DNA from: Phanerodontia chrysosporium
Lineage: Eukaryota; Basidiomycota; Agaricomycetes; Polyporales; Phanerochaetaceae
Direction: 5' to 3'
Assembly (NCBI GenBank): GCA_001910725.1
Contig: MJGA01000018.1
Coordinates: 558,001-622,000 of the forward strand
Length of the DNA stretch: 64,000 bases
In this document: in pieces, positions 1 through 11,272 of the stretch
Layout: every line of letters begins with the position of its first letter
Numbering within the stretch: position 1 is the stretch's first letter
Notes under the pieces: generated by a model
Seen by the model: only the letters and a program-made list of their open reading frames with translations
What the model was told of the DNA's origin: nothing
Database searches by the model: none
Position numbers and translations under genes: made by a program

Positions 1-13
1 CTTTGGCGTCTAG

Positions 14-106
14 GCCATGAAGCTGCCGTATGCGATCGGCTACGACTGGAAGCTCGGTGCGTATGATGGCACGGTTGCAGATACGGATGCTCTCAGAAGG
101 CTGTAG
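14..106 (+). pseudogene. Possible C-terminal remnant of an M16-type peptidase (left edge)
   Basis: After a CTAG that could be an intron acceptor, the frame GCC-ATG-AAG onward reads about 30 codons containing PYAIGYDWKL and then a TAG at 104-106. The full-length M16 gene downstream has PYAIGYHWTLEVHE at its corresponding LGY-like motif, so the core PYAIGY.W.L matches. After that point the two sequences diverge and this copy stops, which suggests a decayed or truncated tandem paralog. It is short and cut by the window edge, so chance similarity cannot be excluded. Confidence 0.25.
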
Positions 107-449
107 AGCGGCAGTGTACCTCTACCATAGGACCTCCATAGGGATTAATAAACCTATACGTCCGAGTCTCTATCACTTGATGCTTAGATACCGTTCCATG
201 TGTACGCCGTTCAGTCATAGCGTACGAATACGCAATCGGGGCATTACTTGTGTGGCAACTGCTTTACACTCGTGGTCCTATGGTCAGATCTACTCAGCAA
301 AAAGGATAGCAATTGGCTTCGAGATTAGACTACACATGAATGCACAGAGCAAAGGTAAAATGAACGAGCAGAGAATGTGATCGATGCGGCGGTACAGACA
401 GAGAGAAGCTGGCGGAGATTATTCGACCTGCCACCGCAGTCACCGAGGC
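107..449. other. Gene-poor stretch
   Basis: No reading frame with recognisable protein character, no clear promoter and no RNA gene was seen on either strand. It separates the possible M16 remnant from the hypothetical gene that ends at 450. Confidence 0.4.
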
Positions 450-1036
450 TCACAGGTATCGTCCCTTCCCTTTCGCCTTTGGATCTGCCTTCCGGTTGTC
501 CCGTGGTTGGTACTGTCGCCCGTACGGTGTGCCAGGAGGTGTCTGAAGCTGCTGTGTGCCGTCCCCGGGGCCCAGTGGAGGCGGAGCAGGAAGGAGCATG
601 TTAGGGAAAGCCGGACCAGGATGACCATGTGGCAGGGGAGGCAGCTGAAGCGGCGGCCCGCGAGGAGAGTCGGGCTCTGCTCTCAGGGCACCCATTGGAA
701 TCAGTGGATCTCTCTGAATCCGATGAGAACGATCCTTGATTTTTGTCATCCTTGGTGCACTTGGAACGGGGCCTGGAGCAGGGTACGGGGGCATCGGATT
801 CTGCGAAGATCCAGTATCAGATTGCTATTGTCGTGTGTGAAGTGTCTGCAAAAACGTACCGCTCTCTGGCGAGTCGTTCGAGAAGGACCAGCATGTTGGT
901 CTTGCTGCTGGGTTTGCCGGGGCTGGTCTGTCTGTCTGGGCCGGTTTTGCTGCGGCTGTCCTTGTTGCGCTTGGTCCCGCTGGCTTCCAGCTTGACCCCG
1001 ACGATGCGAAGTAGAGGATGCTTTCTTTGGGTCCAT
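450..1036 (-). CDS. Hypothetical proline/glutamine-rich protein, two exons
   Basis: Exon 1 runs 1036-860 and exon 2 800-450, joined by a 59-nt intron (801-859) with donor GTACGT, a CTGAT-like branch region and acceptor TTCGCAG. Splicing keeps the frame and gives about 175 residues. The N-terminal third is rich in Gln, Arg and Pro (QQGQPQQNRPRQ), and the rest is rich in Pro, Gly and Arg with a basic KAKGKG tail. There is no signal peptide, membrane segment or recognisable domain. The clean intron in two compositionally similar frames is the main reason to call it. A further 3' exon is possible because GTGAGC directly precedes the stop. It may be a disordered protein or the end of a larger gene. 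I do not recognise it. Confidence 0.35.
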
Positions 1037-1717
1037 TTCAGTGGGTTGTGAGAGGGTTTGTTATGGTGAAGATGGGGAGGAATACGTCCTCCGATGCCTC
1101 TTTATACCACTGAGCTTACCGGCGTCCGTGATCTGCACACCATCTGAACGAGCAGTAAATCGCCGTGACCGTTCTGCTGTGTAGTAGCAGAGGCGTCCGT
1201 GGAGTGTCCCACCGCAGCACACAGGTGTCAGAGCTGAAGGGGCATACCAATGTGGCGGCAGCTGACCCGAGCTGAGGCATCTCAACCGAGAGTGCTGAGA
1301 TAGTGCAGCTCTGGAATACCTAGAATACTATATGAGCACGAGAGATATACCGTTTATCCATCTTGTAGTTTCTTGGAGGCCTGCGAGTCATGCGAAAATG
1401 GGTATTGCAGCTTCAACAACAATGGAACGTCGTTACTACTTCTGTGACCGATTGACAGCAGTTGCAGACCTCACCCGTTGCTACCAGCGTATGCGTTGCT
1501 TAGTGCACCGCAGATATCACTGACGGCGACGCAAGGTAGTCCGACCTGCCAGCAAATTCCAATGGTCTCCGAGTCTGACTTTCTCGGACTGGGTAATAGG
1601 CGCCAGATGGGTGTTGTTGCTAGAGCGCTAGCGCTACATCATCGAGTGCGAGTCTGGATAGCCCACCACCTCCCCAATCCCCCGAGCCGCAGGAACCTAC
1701 TCTCAGAGACATCGGCC
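1037..1717. other. Intergenic between the P/Q-rich gene (-) and the M16 gene (+)
   Basis: This is the divergent upstream region of both neighbours. I see no convincing coding frame in it and no TATA box I would commit to. The M16 start may lie further upstream if an extra 5' exon exists. Confidence 0.35.
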
Positions 1718-4700
1718 ATGAACTCGCCCGCAACAGAAGACAAACATCTTGATCATGCTGATCATGAACATCTTCATTCGACCAAAAGCCTCCCTGGTGG
1801 TACAGGTCACCTCGAGAAATTGCCTGGTGACCAGGGATTATACCGACGCACTCGTCTTCCGAACGGTTTGGATGTGCTGCTTGTGAGCAACAAGAGCATG
1901 CTCAGAGCGGAGCTGGCTCTGGTCATATCGATAGGCAGCGTTGACGACCCAGTAAGTACCTTATTGACGCCACAATCCTGGGATTAACTTACCCTTACGT
2001 TGTCAGCATGAGATGCGAGGCCTCACCCATCTTATCGAACATTGTATCGTCAAAGCACTCTCTGAGATTGACCCCGGCGTTGATAGCTGCGCTAACGAGA
2101 GCGCAAAGTGTGGCCTCGACAACTCCGGCACTTCCGCAGTTAGGACGGTTACCACTCTTGCTGGCAAAACTGGCCCCGAAGACACGATCTACAGTCTTTC
2201 TTTACTTCCTTCAGCTCTCCTTAGTGCCACTCAGGAGTTTACCCATGCTTTACGTGAGCCATGCTTTTCTCCACAGATGCTATACCAATCGGTTTTGGAT
2301 GTTCATTATGAATTCCAACCATTGCGGGATGCCGACAGCACTCGGCTCAACCACCTGCGTCATCTCCTCTCCAAGCCTGGGGCAACAGCGAGTGGCTACT
2401 TCCAGGGCGACTATTCTAGCCTGACCGCTTCCTTCAGTCGCTGTGGACGACCAGTTCCAACGTTTCAAGAGGCTCTAACTGGTGGTCCAGACGATCAACT
2501 GTGGGCGGAAGTCTGCCAGCGCGCTCGTGAGTTTTGGTCGACCACGTACATGTCGAGGGCGGCCTCACTCCTTATTGCCGGGCCATGTGCGTAAACTATT
2601 TCTTGAGGGCTGATGATGAGAACGCCTGGAGATTTACGTGTTTCTCAGCTTCTATCGAGCATCTAGAAGCATGCGCGGATTTATTCTCGACCCTCAAGTC
2701 ATTCCCTCTGCCAGCCCCGGCGAGCCCCTTCATGACACCATGGTCAGAGGTTGAGGAAGGGGTACGTCCATATGCAATGTTGCACGAGTTGCCTCTGAAC
2801 TGTCACGGCAGAGTGTGATCTGTGCACAGACGAATGGTAGAAAAAGATCCATCCAATTCCAATGGGCGGTCCCATGGAGTGGTACAAACCACGACTTCTA
2901 TCCGGCTTTTCTCCTCTCCTTCGCAGTACTCACCCATTCTGAAGGTTCAGTCTATTCTGCGCTGGTTAAACGCTGTTGGCTGGAAGAGATGACCGCATAT
3001 GCCAATGAAGGTAATTCACGAGAGGGCTACGGGTTCATGGTTATCACAGTGTCTCTCACTTCGGAGGGATGGCGTAAGTATTTCGCTGCAATGGTTGCGT
3101 CCTGAAGTAGCTGAAATATCCTGTCAGGGAATTGGCGTGATGTTGCGGACTACATCTTCCTGTACCTCGCGCTCCTAGGACACCGAACGCTGAGCCAGGC
3201 AGTGATCGACCAATGCTTGCACGGTCAAGTGCTTTCATACCGTCCGCAAGAGCTGCTGACTCCTGAAGGCGTAGCTCAGCTAGCCACCGCGATGCTCAAG
3301 CCATACGACCAATCTAGGCTCCTTGTTGAGATGCGAAAGATCCCTGATGGTGACCACGGAAGCAGACTGTCCGCATGGATCCGTCGCTACCTTGCCCCTC
3401 AGTTGGCCCGTATCACCTTGGCGGCCAATGACGGCTGGGACAATGTCATACCGGGCGCGGGCGACTTTGCGTGGAAGACCTCACCGTCGTATGGCGTGCG
3501 ACACAGGGTCTTTCGTCTGCACGAGGACAGTGCGCAATACACACAGTATAGTCCGGATGCTGCGGAATCGTGCGGCTTTCGACTTCCGGAACCTAACCCC
3601 TTGCTATCATGGCGTACAGACCGGTGCGCTCCAGAGCGCGACGACGGCGAAGTAGAATACATTGATCCAAAACAAAAACACCTCTAATTCACGTATTGTC
3701 AGGTGGTCCGTCTCGTCCGTACCGAAGGACGGGCTGTCTGGTTCAAGCAAGACCTCCAGCGCCCTGAAGCGTTCCTGATGCTCGATCTGCAGAGGTCTGA
3801 TCTGTCTCCTTTTGATTTTCGCAGCTAACCGTAGCGTTCTCTCAGCCCTTTAATCTCAAGCACCCCGCGTGCGCAGGCCATTACTTGGTGTGTAACGCCT
3901 CTTTCTATGAATAAATATTCACACCGATCGACGTGCCATTAGGGTGATAGTCAATTCAATCAATGAGCAACTAAAGATAACTCGCCATAAAGCCACGCAT
4001 GCAGGAATACACGTACAACTTGGGGTGAACGCCAACACCCTTTTCATACAACTCAATGGTCTACCAGAATTCCTCTCGAGCCTATTCGAGACATACCTCC
4101 AAGCCCTGGCGGCGCCCCGTGGGACGCTGATGCAGTGGTGGCCGGCTTAGCCTCTGTACGTGACCAGCGTCGCCAGGAGATGAAATTCATTAGTAATACT
4201 GTCTCTCATCAGCTGCCCGAAGTCAGTAGTCAATGGGCCACTGTACGCGGCGGCGAGATTTGGGAGGACATCATCGACTCTGCGCTTTGCAGACACCATT
4301 TCTCGGCGGAAGAATATGCGGAGGCTGCCGAAGGTGCGTGCGGAGCGAATGAACATTGTTTGACACGCCAAGTAACCCATTATGATTCAGCTGTCGGGGT
4401 CGCAGACTTGCGGGCACACCACGCCGACCTGCTTCACCGGCTGCAGGCGCGGATGTTCATGTTTGGAAACGTAGACCGAGCGGTACGTGTTGCCATATAT
4501 TCCCCTACGAGCCTCTCTAGGCTCTTACGCACAGCAGTTCGTCCACAGGATGTATGAGATTTGTGCTAAATATTTGGGTCACGCTGGACCTGAGTACCAA
4601 TTGCCACCACCCCACGAACTGCATCCAGGTACCGTCATTAGGATTTCTGACCGCGTGCGCTCCGTGCTAACCGCTGCTCCCTCCGACCAGGATGGAGCTT

Positions 4701-5667
4701 CATGGTGGACTATGTCCAGCAACCAAGCGAGGTCGACGATCAAGTCAAAGTTTATTACATGTGTAACCTCGGGGATGCCGAGGATATCAAGCTCCACTGC
4801 ACATCTGCAGTACTGGAATTCGTCGCCAAGCAACTGTTTGACGATTGGGTCGTGACACCATACGCAATAGGCTATCACTGGACGCTAGAGGTGCACGAGT
4901 GGCGTAGGCACTTGTGGTTCGTCGTCATCGTGTCGACGGCGCAGGACCCAGCATACGTTGAGCGGCGCATCGAGCGTTTCCTGCTCCAGGTCCAGAGCAT
5001 AGTGTGCCAGCTGACTCAGTGTACCCTTGACGCATATAAGGCCGACATGCTCAGTCGCCGGCAAGGCCAGGCCCTCTTTTTCGATCGCACAAGCCACGAC
5101 GCGCTCCGCGCAAAACTAATAGAAGACACCAGTCTAGATCCTTTCGCAGCGCTTCAAGGTGAGTTCCTTGCAGATGATCTGCCACAGAACTAACAAGCCT
5201 GAGTAGATTATGACATGCACTGCGTCTTAGCTTCCATAACCAACGCGGACATCGCGGCGCTGATTCAATCGCGCCTCCATCCACAATCACCGAGCAGAAT
5301 GAAGCTGTCGGTCCGCTTCGGGCCAAGTCAGCGGCTGAGCAAGCAAGCAATTGACTTTCTTGCCGCCCAGATGCGTTCATATAACGTGCCCGGAGGGATG
5401 ATTGCGAAGGTGCAAGAAAGAGAGATGACATTGCAAGAGCTTGCCGACGTCTTCGTCGATGAACTAGGAGACTACCATGGGCCCCTTTGGAGGCTTCAAG
5501 CGAAGCGCGCAGCAGAGATGTATCCGCCGGGTCCTGGGTCCCGATGGGAGGAGTATTTCCAGCTCACATCGTCCCATGTGGACAGGATGGCGTTCCTCGA
5601 GGACATGGAGGATCTGAAAACATCGCTGGAATCCTGGGCTTGTTCGACTGCCGAATCATCGCAATAG
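1718..5667 (+). CDS. Divergent M16A (insulinase/Ste23-like) metallopeptidase
   Basis: This is a multi-exon gene. Exons traced in frame are 1718-1951, 2007-2586, 2649-2761, 2812-3073, 3128-3651, 3703-3794, 3846-3887 and one from 3943; the later exons are only approximate, up to the TAG at 5665-5667. The M16 signature reads DPHEMRGLTHLIEH, giving the inverted zinc motif HxxEH at residues 86-90. The third ligand is probably the Glu of VHYEF at about residue 180. The acidic residue normally seven positions before that Glu in insulysin (REVNAVDSEH) is Ser here. Further family landmarks are THSEGSVYSAL, FRLPEPNPLLSW and PYAIGYHW, covering all four M16 repeats and about 1,000 residues. It would cleave short peptides. 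It is far from canonical Ste23/insulysin, so the substrate is unknown. No signal peptide is seen. Confidence 0.75.
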
Positions 5668-5873
5668 TTGAACGTATACCTGTAGAGTCGTTGCGATTAT
5701 CTGGTGTCGTAAACCGACTCCTTTCCGCAGCGCGACCGCTCATAGCATGAGACGAGAGTGTATGAGAAGATGTAAAAACACTATCAAAAGCATCACGATT
5801 AATGTCCGTCCACCAAAGGTCCAAGTACAATACATTATCGTCTCATAAAAATAGGCATCGCAACGAGAGGCAT

Positions 5874-8800
5874 CTAGTATCCTGTCGGTCGGGCGCCGGT
5901 CTTTGTCGTGTCGTACGCACGAATGATCCGTGCTTGGTCTTGCCGGTTGACATTTTCTGTCTGAGAGAACGCAAAGCCGCGGTTCTTGCGCATGCGCTGC
6001 ACTGCGCGCACTTTCTTGATCGCTTTCTGGAACCTGTGCACCACAGTATCAGCCTCGCCCGAAAGATAATCACGAATGCCAGACGTACTGTTCTTGTCGT
6101 GGTCGATAGTCAGGAATGTTGTACTTCTGGATCTCTTGTGCGATGTGGTACGACTCTGGCATGTACGTTCTCCGGTAGCTGTAGAAGTCGGTCAGTTCGC
6201 AGCCTCCGTACTGTCGCCAATTGACTCACTATTTCCACACAAAGTCTCTTGAGAGGCAGATAATCGGAACGAGGAGCAATACAAAGTAGAAGATGGCGTC
6301 GCCCCAAAGTCGTGGTACGATGTTCATGTACTCCTTGGAAAACCCGATCGCAGGCGCCACGACCGCGTAGAGCGGCAGGAACAGCATCGTGAAAATGAAA
6401 GATCCAGGGATAGCTAGAAATTTGTGCTGTCAGCAATGACGAAGCAAGATGTCTACCAATCAACTCACCGGCCACGGTATACTTTGTCCAGAGGCTGCGA
6501 TCGCGGATGAGCCACTGAATACAATTGAAGCTCGGAGAACGTACTCTGATACCAGCGCCGCTTTCCCGAGCACAGTCAAGAGCACCGTGAGGTAGAGCAT
6601 CGTTCCCCACACCCAATGACCCGAGTCATATCCGGTTGCCTGCTTCAGATCGCCCCAGAAGAGTACCACGGAGAACGCGAACAAAACCTATGTGGCGCTT
6701 ATGAGCACATGTCATCAGTTGGCCTCGATAGCCGGTACTCACCAAACTATGGTAGAAGGCGTTGCCAACCCACTGCCAGAAGGCGGTTTTCGTGAAGAAC
6801 GCGTTCTTTTGTCCGAGCATGTAGAGCTGAGGGTAGCGATCCAGAATACGGGCAGAGACGAACTGATCGAAGACACCTATAACGAGCGGGGGCAGCACAG
6901 TGAAGACGACGTTGTACAACGAGAGCGTCCACGACTCGTAGGCAATTTGGCCAGAGAAGTTGTTGAAGAAGGAGAACTGCGTAGAGAGCAATCAGGTATA
7001 GGTACATGTGACGTAATGAGTCAGACTTACCCAGAACTGGGTCATGTAAAGCGTGATGTTTTTATAGAACGAGTCTAACAGACGTATGAGCGGCTGGGTA
7101 ACTTGTGAAGGAATGGTCAACATACAGAGGATAAGCTTCGACAATCGCTGGTAGCTCCAGGCGCCATGGACAAGTAATAACTTCTTCAAGTACCGGAATT
7201 GCGAGATAGCCACATCTGCAGACCGTGCGGCTTGCAGACCCTAGACTACTTTTAGTGGAGAACCAATCCTCAGGAAGCGGCAGGCGTACCTCAAGACCTG
7301 AGATACCAACACCGACGTGTGCTGCTTGAATCATGCTGACATCGTTCGCACCGTCACCGATGGCGAGAAGCAGAGACTTCTGGTTCTTCTTGACCAGCTT
7401 CACGACAAGGGCTTTCTGCAGCGGAGACACACGGCCTGCCAAAAGGTGTCATCTCACCGGCGCTGACCGGCTAGATGGAGCACTTACAACAGATGACAGC
7501 CTTGCACATAATCGCGAGTTCTAGGAACGTCTTCGAAATCTCTTTCTCGAGCGCCCATGTAAGACTCTTGCCATCTACACCGAAGTCAGCGCGTTTCTTA
7601 TTCTAGGGTTGGGCCCGGGTCTCTTACCAATGATCAAAGCAAGGTCCTCCAGCTCGCCTGCGATCCTCTGGTTTTTGATCGCGGAAAGCCGCTTCGTGAT
7701 GAATTCATACGTGTCACTTTGCGACTCCTCGTTGATGATAACCTGCGATGCGGCCGCGTGAGTGCCGGACGGGCGTATGGCGCGTGGGTGCCACGTACCA
7801 GGTTCATGGACTCGGAAATGAGCCTGCACGACATGCCGATGTTGATCGCTGTCTCCTGACGGTCTCCGGTAAGGACCCAGACCTGTCGCACACCCGCATT
7901 AGACCACGTCAAACTGGCGCCCAGACGCCACCTCACCTTGATGCCGGCCATTTGTAGGGTATGAATCGTATCCGGTACGCCGTCCTGAAGCTTGTCCTCG
8001 ATCGCAGTCGCTCCAAGGAGGAACAGATCACGCTCGATGAGCTCAGCAGCCTTGTCCAATGCCTCGCCACGTCCGTTGATCGTCGCAGCAGCCTCATTGT
8101 AGATCGTAACCCACTGACGGTACTCCTGTTCCGGAATCTCGCGAGATGCGATGCATAGCGTGCGCAGTCCTTCGGTGGCATAGTCCTGCGGGGGTCATCA
8201 CATACTGTCGGGATGTGGAAGTACTTCGGGACGTACCTCAAGGTGGAGCAGAGTCTTCTCGGTATATGGTTGGTGCTCCGCGAGACGTTCCAGGATGACA
8301 GTGTCGGCACCCTTCGTGAACACTTTGATCTTGCCATCGGGGCACCGTACGACTGTCGACATGCGTTTGCGAGTCGAGTTGAACTCGCAAACGTTGAGGA
8401 TTTCGTACTCATAGTTCTGGCCTCTGATGTTAACAAATACGGACTTCGGTTTGCGGGTCTAGATGGTCTATGAGCTTCAATGCCGGCATATATGTGTGGA
8501 AGCACGCACGTGGAACTGGTAGCCTAGCAGCTCCGCGCCTGCAACGAGGGCAGCCTCGTCAGGACTGCTAGCTTGGTAATGCATCTTGCCGTCCCGATTC
8601 TCAGGAATGACGGTGTGGCAAACGGCCAGGAGCGTCAGGAACTCGTCCACGACCTCACGCTCCGAGCCTGGTACCGGCGAAACTTCCACGAACGGGTTGG
8701 AGCCGCCCTCCAGGAGGGTCTTCATCTCTGCAAAGGTGCGCCACCCGTCCTTGCCGTCCTCGCCACGCTTGCTTTCGTCTACGACATCAGCGTACGCAAC

Positions 8801-10817
8801 GCCTGCGATACTGCAGCAGCGAAACTCCATCTCATTGCACGTCAGGGTCCCGGTCTTGTCGCTGAATACGTATTCGATTTGGCCCAGCTCTTCGACGAGG
8901 GACGACGTGCGGCAGAGCGCAGGTGTGTCCGTCTTCGCGTAGTACATATCAAGGTCATAGTTGATCAGTTGCGCCTGTTGGAACTTGACGACTTCCATCG
9001 TGACGATGAGGGAAATCGGGATGAGATTGTTGTACAAGATGATGAACGTCAATATGTCTTGGGAGCCAGATTAGTATTCGTTACACGGTCTCCTCATAGG
9101 GGCTCGTGCTGACCTTCGATGAATGTCTTGGCTATGGGGACGTTAGTGGCGTCCTGAATGTCACATGCTGAGATTGCCCACCTCGGTCACCGATAGACGA
9201 GTTCTCCAAGAGATACCATTGTTGTTGTGCGAAAAACCACTAAGGACCAGTCAATCCAGCACGCAATAACTGGCAATAAAGCCGAACATACTGAACGAAT
9301 GCTGCTGCCGATCGTAGACCCAAGCGACAGCGCGAGAAGGAAGATGAAAAGGAAGACAATCTGCAGATTGACTTGCTTCTCGACTGCTGTCCGTTTGATG
9401 GGGGCGGCACTGTCAGATAAATGAGCACCCGCAGGTGAAAGACCAGCTGAGAGACGCACGTCGCGTTGCGCATCAGCTTCGTCTCATGGCCCGTGAAGAC
9501 GACCAGGCCGTAAGACCATGGCGTGTTTCGGATCTGAGCTCCTCTCAGGAGCATCTGGTCCGGCCCTAGCGGGATTGTCTTCGGCATGCCCATGCTGTCT
9601 CGGAGCTCGAGCGTTCCTTCATACGTGTACAGCGAGTTGTTTGGGTGTTCCGAACGAAGAGTACCATGTAGTTGCGTGACAAGGTGTGGGGACGTCAAGT
9701 GCGACGTCTGTGGAGATGCCTGCTTGATCTTCAGGTTTGTCTCGCTTGCGTCCAGAGTCAGTTGGTGGCAGTGCTGCGCGCAGCGGAGGAACGTACCCGT
9801 CCAAGTTGGAAGTCTCAATGTAACAGAAACCTTCCGGTTCACTCGAACTGATCAGAACCACGTCCGCTGGGATGAAGTCGTCGCTCTCCATACGGACGAC
9901 ATCGCCGACCCGGATATCTTTCCACTTAGTATCCGCAAACGTGCCGTCCGGCTGGAGGATCTTCGCTTTCCGAGCATTCAGTTCTGAGTCCGATTGGTGA
10001 CGTTTCTATGGATCGTGAGACTTCAGTGTCTAGGCAGAGAGGGGAGGACGTACGAGGTCTTCCTGGGACTCCTTGATGGCGGAGGCGAGTAATACTACAG
10101 CTAGTGGGGCAACGGTGGTATAGCGGTTTGTTGGAGAGACTCCGGGTATTTGTTGTATACAGACAGTGAACAAGAAGAACAGGTTGGCGTACTTCGAGAA
10201 TTGCTCTGCCGAGACCAAGCCTTAGACACGCCCTTGGCATCAAAAGGGACGGACATACCGAACAGGAATTTTGGCAGGAAGGTTACGGCGTTGTACTTGC
10301 TCGTAGAGACGTAGTTCGAGCAATATTCTGAGTTCGCCACGGGATTGTTGAGCGCGATAATGCGTTCACCGGTGAGGACCTTCTCCTCCTTCTTCCACGG
10401 CCATTTCCATTTGAACGGCTTCCTCGGAGCCTTTTCCCGCGGTTGAGAGGACGCGGGACCACCTCCGGGAAATGACGCGGCACCGGGATAGGGTTGTGTC
10501 TGCGAAGGGGGCTGCTGCACCTCGTCATCCCAGTCCTGCAGGATGTCACCGTCCGAGGCTATGTGCATGCCAGCTGGAGCAGCGCCGGACCGAGCCAAGG
10601 GGAGCCCGCTCTCCTTGGATTGCATGGCGGCCGGCCGGCCAAAGGCCGAGTCTGGGACGTCGTCCTCATCGTCAAAGAATGGGTCTAGCTGCGCCGAATC
10701 AGACGTGCTGTGGTACGGGTTCGAGCTTGAGGGGGGATAGCCGCCGTTTGCTGGCTGATACTGTGTTCGTGACGCAGGATTCGCTTGGGATACTAGACGT
10801 AGAAAGTCGTCGCTCAT
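5874..10817 (-). CDS. P4-ATPase phospholipid flippase, Drs2-type
   Basis: This many-exon gene starts at the ATG at 10817 ([11 protein letters not shown]) and ends with TAG at 5876-5874. It encodes an aminophospholipid-translocating ATPase of the trans-Golgi/endosomal system, which flips phosphatidylserine to the cytosolic leaflet and supports vesicle formation. A disordered N-terminus is followed by the P4 entry segment ([20 protein letters not shown]), the P4-specific PISL motif before the catalytic loop ([14 protein letters not shown]), the phosphorylation site [10 protein letters not shown] (about 8880-8850) and the hinge motif [11 protein letters not shown] (about 7350). Ten membrane segments are expected. 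The C-terminal tail ends in a Drs2-like [18 protein letters not shown] segment. The expected length is about 1,350 residues. It is divergently arranged with the tryptophan gene across about 455 bp. Drs2 rather than Dnf is favoured by the N-terminal segment and tail. Confidence 0.93.
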
Positions 10818-11160
10818 CGTCGCCGATGGCGAACTCGTGGAGGAAGGTGAGGAAAGTGCGGTGGGATGTGCGACCCGGACTGGCGACCATCTACTTACGC
10901 CCGCGTAACGGATTTGGCGCGCAGCACCTCGCCACGTGGGTGCCACGCACAGACGCCCACACTGGTCATTCGCTTTGACTTGCTTTCGCCGGGTCGTCGC
11001 TCGCGCTCTGCAGAGTCTACACCGTTCCTTTCCTCCTCTATCTCCATAGCAAGTCTCGCCGCGGCATCCTCGCGACGAGAATAACCGTGTTGCGGTACTC
11101 AGTATCTGCCGGCTAAGATACAATTTTTCCAGTTTCACGTACGTCTCCGACGTTAGGCTG

Positions 11161-11222
11161 TGACTCGGACCAATCGTTCCATCTCATTTGACTGATATTT
11201 ACAACACTTTCGTCACTATATA
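11161..11222 (+). promoter_or_regulatory. Tryptophan gene promoter: TGACTC element, CCAAT and TATA box
   Basis: TGACTC lies at 11161-11166, CCAAT at 11170-11174 and TATATA at 11217-11222, about 50 bp before the start codon. TGACTC is the core of the site bound by Gcn4/CpcA-type bZIP activators of general amino-acid control, which fits a tryptophan biosynthetic gene. Binding is inferred. The 455-bp region also serves the divergent flippase gene. Confidence 0.45.
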
Positions 11223-11272
11223 GCTGTCCTCAGACGTCCAGCACCCCTCATCTCGCGACCCCTCTCGCCGCA

